64,000 nt of DNA from JAHEDH01 sp963753285 (GTDB lineage Bacteria; Actinomycetota; Acidimicrobiia; Spongiisociales; ZC4RG35): contig CAVWBT010000003.1 in the NCBI GenBank assembly GCA_963753285.1, positions 464,898-528,897 on the forward strand. The letters are read 5' to 3'. Below, in pieces: positions 59,000-64,000 of the stretch. Made by a program: the position numbers and the translations under genes. Every line of letters begins with the position of its first letter. The stretch's first letter is position 1. The notes under the pieces were generated by a model, which searched no databases, was not told the origin of the DNA, and was given only the letters and a program-made list of their open reading frames with translations.

Positions 59000-60025
59000 G
59001 TGAGTTTCTCTGTCGCAGTCATCGGAGCGTCCGGCTACGCCGGGGGAGAGGTCGTTCGCTTCGTCGATGACCATCTCGAGTTCGATCTCGTCCATCTCGG
59101 TGCCCACAGCAAACAAGGGGGACTGCTCTCCGAGGTGCATCCCCATCTCCGAGCCGGCGGTCGCCCGCTCGGTTCGAACGACCTCGACGACATCGGCGAC
59201 GTCGACATCGCCTTCCTGGCGCTGCCACATGGTCTGTCGTGGAAGATCGGTCACGAACTCGCCAACCGCGGGACGAAGGTCGTCGATCTCGGAAGCGACT
59301 ACCGGCTCGACACCAATGAGCGATATCTCGCTGCCTACGGAGCCGACCATCCCCTTCCCGACGAGTTGGGCGGATGGACGTACGGGCTCCCCGAGCTGTT
59401 CGACGTCGCCGGCTCCGACCGAGTCGCCGCACCGGGGTGCTACCCGACGGCGGTGCTTCTGGCGGCCGTCCCGCTGTACCGGGCCGGCGTCATCGGCGAC
59501 GGCGTGATCGTCGCCGACTGCCTGTCGGGGGTCTCCGGAGCGGGACGCGGCGTCAAGGAGTCGCTCATGTACGGGGCGATCGACGAAGGGGTCGCCGCCT
59601 ACAAGGTCACCGAGCATCGTCATCGGCCCGAGATCGAGATGGCACTCGGAATGGGGAACGCCGTCGAGCCGATCGTCGTCTTCACCCCGCACCTCGTCCC
59701 GATGCAGCGGGGCGAGCTGGCGACCGTCACGATGCCGCTCAGGGACGACCTCAGCACATCCGAAGCCCGGGACATCCTCAGAGCCGCATACGAGGACAAG
59801 GTGTTCGTCGAGGTGATCGACGGCCCTCCCCAGACGAGATGGGCCGTGTCGTCCAACCGGGCCTTCGTGACGGCGTTCGTCGATCACCACGCCGGCGTGG
59901 TCATCGCTCAGGCGGCGATCGACAACCTCGTCAAGGGCGCCGCCGGACAGGCCGTCCAGAACGCCAATCTCATGGTCGGGCTCGACGAGACGATGGGACT
60001 GCCCATCTCGGGATGGATGCCGTGA
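59000..60025 (+). CDS. argC: N-acetyl-gamma-glutamyl-phosphate reductase
   Basis: The 341-residue product with GTG start at 59,000 has the NADP motif (VAVIGASGYAGGEVVRFV), the catalytic Cys (VAAPGCYPTAVLLA), and the conserved SGVSGAGRGVKESLMYG and HRHRPEIEMAL. It carries out the third step of arginine synthesis. It leads the overlapping argC-argJ-argB-argD operon. Confidence 0.96.
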   Translation: MSFSVAVIGASGYAGGEVVRFVDDHLEFDLVHLGAHSKQGGLLSEVHPHLRAGGRPLGSNDLDDIGDVDIAFLALPHGLSWKIGHELANRGTKVVDLGSDYRLDTNERYLAAYGADHPLPDELGGWTYGLPELFDVAGSDRVAAPGCYPTAVLLAAVPLYRAGVIGDGVIVADCLSGVSGAGRGVKESLMYGAIDEGVAAYKVTEHRHRPEIEMALGMGNAVEPIVVFTPHLVPMQRGELATVTMPLRDDLSTSEARDILRAAYEDKVFVEVIDGPPQTRWAVSSNRAFVTAFVDHHAGVVIAQAAIDNLVKGAAGQAVQNANLMVGLDETMGLPISGWMP

Positions 60026-61197
60026 GCGTCACAGCCGCCGCCGGGTTCTTCGCAAACGGCCTGCACTGTGGGATCAAGTCAGGCGGCGCGCCCGATCTGT
60101 CGACCGTCTTCGCAGCCTCTGCCGTTCCGACTGCGGCCGTCTTCACCACATCGCTGACAGCGGCGCCTCCGGTTCTCCTCAGTCGGAAGCGGGTCGCGGG
60201 CGGCAGCGCCCGTGCCGTGATCGTCAACTCCGGGTCGGCGAACGCCGGGACCGGGGCAGCCGGCTACCGGGACGCCGAGGACATGACCGCCGACCTGGCG
60301 AAGGCACTCGGATGCATGTCGGAGGAGGTGCTGGTGTGCTCGACCGGTCCGATCGGCGGTCGCCTCCCGATCAACGACATCGCTCGGGCCATTCCGGATC
60401 TCGTGGATGGGGCCGGGACGAGCCCCGAGCACGGCACCTGGGCGGCGCGGGGGATCATGACCACCGACTCGGTCCCGAAGGAGGCGGTTGTGAGTCGTCA
60501 CGGCGTCACAGTCGGCGGCATGGCCAAAGGCGCCGGCATGATCCGGCCCGACATGGCGACGATGCTGGCATTCGTCACCACCGACGCGTCCGTGCCGACC
60601 GCCGGTGCGCACCACACCGGACCGCTCGGGGACATGCTGATGCGGGCGACGGCCGCGACGTTCAACGCGCTCAACATCGACGGATGCCAGTCGACCAACG
60701 ACACGGTGATCCTCATGGCCTCAGGCGAGAGCGGGGTCGTGCTCGATCACGGAGAACTCGAATCGATGCTCGTCGAGGTGTGCGAGGATCTCGCCCTGCA
60801 GATGGCGACCGATGCCGAAGGAGCATCGAAGGTCGTGACGATCCTCGTCTCCGGTGCCGCCTCCGACGCCGACGCACGGCAGGCCGGCATGGGTGTGGCC
60901 GACTCGGCGCTGGTGCGATCGTCGTTCTACGGTGCCGACCCGAACTGGGGCCGGGTCCTCGGTGCGCTCGGTGTGACTGGCGTCGCGCTCGACGCCGACG
61001 ACATCGAGATCGCCTACGAAGGCACCACCGTCGCCCGCCGCGGCGTCGGCGTCGGCGTCGACGAGGACCAGCTCTCGGCTCGTCTCCGCGGGGACTTCAC
61101 CCTCTCGATCCGGATCGGCTCCGGTCTCGGTGCGGCCAAGGTCGTCACCACCGACCTCACTCCCGACTACGTCGTCTTCAACGGGGAGCGCAGCTGA
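60022..61197 (+). CDS. argJ: Glutamate N-acetyltransferase / amino-acid acetyltransferase
   Basis: GTG 60,022 (MSVTAAAGFFANGLHCGIKSGG) overlaps the argC stop and fits the family N-terminus better than ATG 60,013. The self-cleavage site MAKGAGMIRPDMATMLAF has the nucleophilic Thr, with NSGSANAGTG and NALNIDGCQSTNDTV also conserved. ArgJ recycles the acetyl group between ornithine and glutamate, so no separate argA or argE is required. Confidence 0.95.
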   Translation: MSVTAAAGFFANGLHCGIKSGGAPDLSTVFAASAVPTAAVFTTSLTAAPPVLLSRKRVAGGSARAVIVNSGSANAGTGAAGYRDAEDMTADLAKALGCMSEEVLVCSTGPIGGRLPINDIARAIPDLVDGAGTSPEHGTWAARGIMTTDSVPKEAVVSRHGVTVGGMAKGAGMIRPDMATMLAFVTTDASVPTAGAHHTGPLGDMLMRATAATFNALNIDGCQSTNDTVILMASGESGVVLDHGELESMLVEVCEDLALQMATDAEGASKVVTILVSGAASDADARQAGMGVADSALVRSSFYGADPNWGRVLGALGVTGVALDADDIEIAYEGTTVARRGVGVGVDEDQLSARLRGDFTLSIRIGSGLGAAKVVTTDLTPDYVVFNGERS

Positions 61198-62102
61198 TGG
61201 CAACCGGTCACTCCGCACCCGATCCCGCCAAGTCGCGCATCGCCACCGGCATGGGCAAGGCCTCGATCCTGATGGAGGCGCTCCCGTACATCCAGCGCTT
61301 CAGCGGGAAGGTGGTCGTCGTGAAGTACGGCGGCTCGATGATGACCGATCTCGAGTTGAGTCACTCGTTCGCCGGAGACATCACGCTGCTCTCGACGGTG
61401 GGGATCAAAACGGTGATCGTGCACGGCGGGGGGCCGCAGATCTCCAAGGCCATGGAGGCCGAGGGCATCGAGCCCAACTTCGTCGACGGGTTGCGGGTCA
61501 CCGACCATCAGACGATGCGCGTGGTCCAGCGCATGCTGGTCGGGGAAGTGAATGCCGACATCGTCGCGATGCTCAGCAGCCACGGTGCCGAGGCCATCGG
61601 CGTGGCGGGAACGGATGCGCGACTGCTGCGTGCCGTCCAGAAGGACGAGCGCCTCGGCTATGTCGGCGAGGTCGCAGGCGTGAACACCAAGCTCATCGAG
61701 TCGCTGCTCGACGACGGGCTGGTGCCGGTCATCGCTCCGATCGCCATGGGTGACGACGGCCACACCTACAACGTCAACGCCGATACGGTCGCCGCGGCGA
61801 TCGCCGGTGCGTTGGGTGCGCACAAGCTGGTCTACCTCACCGACGTCGAGGGCGTGTACGAGGACGCCAGTGACCCGAGCACCCTGATCACCCGAATGGA
61901 TCGCGACCGGCTGGGCGGGCTGCTCGAGACGATGAGCGGCGGCATGCTGCCGAAGCTCACCTCCGTCGCAGTCGCCCTCGACCAGGGGGTCCGCCGCGCC
62001 CACATCCTCGATGGCCGCGTCCAGCACGTCCTGTTGGTGGAGATGTTCACTCGCGAAGGTGTCGGCACGATGATGACCCAGCCGGGAGACGATCGACCAT
62101 GA
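61197..62102 (+). CDS. argB: Acetylglutamate kinase
   Basis: The 301-residue product has VVVVKYGGSMMTDLE, VIVHGGGPQISKAME, DGLRVTDHQTMRVVQRML and KLVYLTDVEGVYED. It phosphorylates N-acetylglutamate, the usual arginine feedback point. ATG 61,197 shares one base with the argJ stop (TGATG). Confidence 0.96.
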   Translation: MATGHSAPDPAKSRIATGMGKASILMEALPYIQRFSGKVVVVKYGGSMMTDLELSHSFAGDITLLSTVGIKTVIVHGGGPQISKAMEAEGIEPNFVDGLRVTDHQTMRVVQRMLVGEVNADIVAMLSSHGAEAIGVAGTDARLLRAVQKDERLGYVGEVAGVNTKLIESLLDDGLVPVIAPIAMGDDGHTYNVNADTVAAAIAGALGAHKLVYLTDVEGVYEDASDPSTLITRMDRDRLGGLLETMSGGMLPKLTSVAVALDQGVRRAHILDGRVQHVLLVEMFTREGVGTMMTQPGDDRP

Positions 62103-63268
62103 CGTCGGTGATGGACCGTGAGCATCAGGTGGTGATGCAGACCTACGGGCGGACTCCGATCACGTTCGTGTCCGGAGAGGGATCCTGGCTGACCGACGAG
62201 ACCGGGAAGCGCTACCTCGACTGTCTGACGGGGCTTGCGGTCGTCTCGGTCGGGCACGCCAATCCGAGGGTGACTGCTGCGGTCACCGAACAGATGAACC
62301 GGCTGGTCCACGTCTCGAACCTCTATTACACCGAGCCGATGGTGGAACTGGCCGAACACCTCACCCGCCTGTCGGGGCTGGATCGGGTCTTCTTCGCCAA
62401 CTGCGGCGCAACCGCCAACGAGGCGGCGATCAAGCTCGCCAGGCGCTGGGGCCAGACGATGAAGGGGGCGGACTGCTACGAGATCGTCACCCTGGATGAC
62501 TCCTTCCACGGTCGTTCGCTCGCCACGCTCGCCGCCACCGGCCAGCCGAAGAAGCAGGAGACGTTCCAGCCGCTCCCGAGCGGGTTCTCCCAGGTGCCGG
62601 CGAACGACATCGACGCACTCGTCGCCCGGGTGAACGATGCCACCGCCGCGGTGATGATCGAGACGCTGCAGGGCGAGGGCGGGGTGGTTCCCCTCGACGT
62701 CGAGTACCTCGCCGCCGTCCGCCAACTGTGCGACGATCGCGACCTGGCGCTGATCGTCGACGACGTGCAGGCCGGCATGGGCCGCACCGGGACCTGGTTC
62801 TCGTGGCAACAACTCGGGTTCGAGCCCGACATCGCCACCACCGCCAAGGCGCTCGCCAACGGATTGCCCATCGGGGCCTGCATGGCCACGTCGGAGAAGG
62901 CCAAGGCCTTCCAGCCGGGCGACCACGCCACGACGTTCGGGGGAGGGCCGGTGGTGTGTGCGGCCGCCAACGCCGTGATCGCCGAGATCACCGAGCGCGA
63001 CCTGCTCGCGAACTGTCTCGAGCGCTCCGACCAGTTCCGAGTCGGGCTCGAGTCGATCGACGGGGTGCGCTCGGTCCGGGGACGCGGCCTGCTGCTCGGG
63101 GCCGTGCTGGACACGGATCGCGCCGGCGAGGTGGCGAAGGCGGCGCTCGGCCACGGGCTGATCGTCAACGCCGTCCGCCCCGACACGGTCCGGTTCGCCC
63201 CACCACTGTCGATCACCCCCGAAGAGGTCGACACCGCCCTCGACCGCTTCTCCGCCGCTCTCGGGTGA
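62099..63268 (+). CDS. argD: Acetylornithine aminotransferase
   Basis: The 389-residue class III PLP enzyme has FFANCGATANEAAIKLARRW, DDSFHGRSLATLA, LIVDDVQAGMGRTGTWF and the PLP Lys in IATTAKALANGLPIGA. It makes acetylornithine. ATG 62,099 overlaps the argB stop (ATGA). The operon ends here; the later arg genes are not in the window. Confidence 0.95.
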   Translation: MTSVMDREHQVVMQTYGRTPITFVSGEGSWLTDETGKRYLDCLTGLAVVSVGHANPRVTAAVTEQMNRLVHVSNLYYTEPMVELAEHLTRLSGLDRVFFANCGATANEAAIKLARRWGQTMKGADCYEIVTLDDSFHGRSLATLAATGQPKKQETFQPLPSGFSQVPANDIDALVARVNDATAAVMIETLQGEGGVVPLDVEYLAAVRQLCDDRDLALIVDDVQAGMGRTGTWFSWQQLGFEPDIATTAKALANGLPIGACMATSEKAKAFQPGDHATTFGGGPVVCAAANAVIAEITERDLLANCLERSDQFRVGLESIDGVRSVRGRGLLLGAVLDTDRAGEVAKAALGHGLIVNAVRPDTVRFAPPLSITPEEVDTALDRFSAALG

Positions 63269-63282
63269 ACCCAGGGTTCCTG

Positions 63283-63299
63283 ACGACAACTGGTGTCGT
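63283..63299 (+). terminator. Possible terminator of the arg operon
   Basis: ACGACA-ACTGG-TGTCGT is a short stem 14 bp after the argD stop, without a U-run. Confidence 0.35.
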
Positions 63300-63378
63300 T
63301 CTCAGGTCAAGGTTGCGCGAAGACGGCTTTGTTTCGCGATCTCTTCACTCCAGAGGATCGAGCGCGTATGTTTGATTC

Positions 63379-63514
63379 TGCAAGGCCCGAGTGGCGATGA
63401 GAACGAGAGCTGGGTGTCTTCCCGGCTGAGAGTTCGGCAAGAGGAGCCGGAGATCGTTCGAACCTGAGTCCAGGTAATGCTGGCGCAGGGAGATCGTGTC
63501 AGTCGGGCCTTGCA
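63379..63514 (+). ncRNA. TPP riboswitch (THI element)
   Basis: The conserved aptamer pieces occur in order: GGGTG (63,412-63,416), CTGAGAG (63,426-63,432), GAACCTGA (63,460-63,467), the hairpin CCAG-GTAATG-CTGG (63,470-63,483) and GCGCAGGGA (63,483-63,491). TGCAAGGCCCGA (63,379-63,390) pairs perfectly with TCGGGCCTTGCA (63,503-63,514) as an extended closing helix. The 3' arm ends 12 bp before the AGGAG ribosome-binding site of the next gene, which favours control of that gene by thiamine pyrophosphate. Confidence 0.86.
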
Positions 63515-63536
63515 CCTTTTCCGCCAGGAGCCACCG

Positions 63537-64000
63537 ATGCCCGCCACCTTCCACATCTTGCAAGACGGCATGGCGGGCCAGCAGGTTCGCTCGACGGTCA
63601 GCCTGGTGATCGATGGCGACCACATCATCGTGATCGACCCCGGCATGGCGCCCTCGCAGTCGGCCATCCTCGATCCCTTGCGGTCTCACGGATTCAGGCC
63701 AGGTGATGTCACCGACGTCGTGATCAGCCACCACCACCCGGACCACACCGTGAACATCGGCCTCTTCGGTGATGCCCGTGTCCACGACTACTGGGCGACC
63801 TACCACTACGACACCTGGACCAGCAGATCCGCCGAGGGGTTCGAGGTCGCCCCGTCGGTCGTCACCTGGCTCACCCCCGGCCACACTCGCGAAGACATCA
63901 CGACCATCGTCCGCACGGCGGACGAGGTGGTGGCGTTCACACATCTGTGGTGGCGAGCCGACGGCCCCGACATCGACCCTCGCGGCACCGATCAGCGCCA
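63537..64000 (+). CDS. Metallo-beta-lactamase-fold hydrolase (partial, runs off the window)
   Basis: ATG 63,537 follows AGGAG (63,526-63,530). The open frame has no stop to the window end (at least 154 residues). It reads STVSLVIDGDHIIVIDPGMAPSQSA, then the metal motif DVVISHHHPDHTVNIGLFG (HxHxDH), and LTPGHTREDITTIVRT. This resembles MBLAC1-type hydrolases. The upstream TPP riboswitch suggests a role linked to thiamine supply, which is unusual for this fold. No thiamine gene is visible before the edge. Confidence 0.85.
   Translation, partial: MPATFHILQDGMAGQQVRSTVSLVIDGDHIIVIDPGMAPSQSAILDPLRSHGFRPGDVTDVVISHHHPDHTVNIGLFGDARVHDYWATYHYDTWTSRSAEGFEVAPSVVTWLTPGHTREDITTIVRTADEVVAFTHLWWRADGPDIDPRGTDQR

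Noticed and set aside
60312..61196. Upstream extension of the argB frame across argJ
   Set aside because: Arg-rich nonsense overlapping certain argJ sequence; argB starts at ATG 61,197.

Overview
The window looks like the dnaA-proximal part of the chromosome of a GC-rich actinobacterium, most likely a free-living member of the class Acidimicrobiia. The gene order gyrA, gyrB, dciA, recF, dnaN, dnaA | rpmH, rnpA, yidD, yidC, jag, rsmG, parA, parB, cwlM-like, trxA, trxB, anti-sigma, ECF sigma, MviN-type pseudokinase, pcnA is the classical actinobacterial origin synteny. The class assignment is an inference from this layout plus CSLREA and tandem-95 surface proteins, SLH repeats and DUF3566; no rRNA is present to prove it.

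Region 1 (1-20,003) is a surface-protein island. A frameshifted lysyl-oxidase-like protein with three C-terminal SLH repeats faces a leftward operon: a sensor histidine kinase, a roughly 16-kb giant surface-protein gene, and an N-terminally truncated response regulator. The giant protein has a signal peptide, three CSLREA/beta-helix modules, a propeller-like region, a DNRLRE domain, about 23 tandem-95 repeats, a membrane anchor and a cytoplasmic SH3-like tail. Both the giant gene and the kinase are broken by many single-base frame changes, at least six of them between 13.5 and 14.1 kb. Frame changes also hit yigZ and the cwlM-like gene, so most are probably sequence errors.

Region 2 (20-33 kb) carries a sugar dehydrogenase, yigZ, a small protein, DUF3566, gyrA, gyrB, dciA, recF, dnaN and dnaA. 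The dnaN-dnaA gap shows a DnaA-trio/GC/DnaA-box unwinding element and further DnaA-box-like sites. Two more DnaA-box clusters lie upstream of dnaA and downstream of gyrA.

Region 3 (33-39 kb) is the rightward rpmH to parB block, tightly overlapped, with a perfect parS, a near-parS at the start of rsmG, and two convincing terminators. rnpA has no standard start codon at the required place and appears to begin at CTG overlapping the rpmH stop.

Region 4 (38.7-49.1 kb) holds a zinc-ligand-less CwlM-type amidase-like protein, a LuxR regulator, a propeller lipoprotein, and the leftward overlapping operon gnat - degV - pseudokinase - ECF sigma - anti-sigma - small membrane protein - trxB - trxA. The pseudokinase resembles the C-terminal half of mycobacterial MviN/MurJ but stands alone, without the flippase.

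Region 5 (49-59 kb) has a PilT-like ATPase with degenerate Walker motifs, a rhodanese plus persulfide-dioxygenase-like pair divergent from a second ECF sigma factor, a disrupted SulP transporter, pcnA overlapping an M1 peptidase lipoprotein, and two small proteins.

Region 6 (59-64 kb) is the argCJBD operon, probably expressed from a leaderless promoter beside a 20-bp palindrome. It is followed by a TPP riboswitch in front of a metallo-beta-lactamase-fold hydrolase cut by the window edge.
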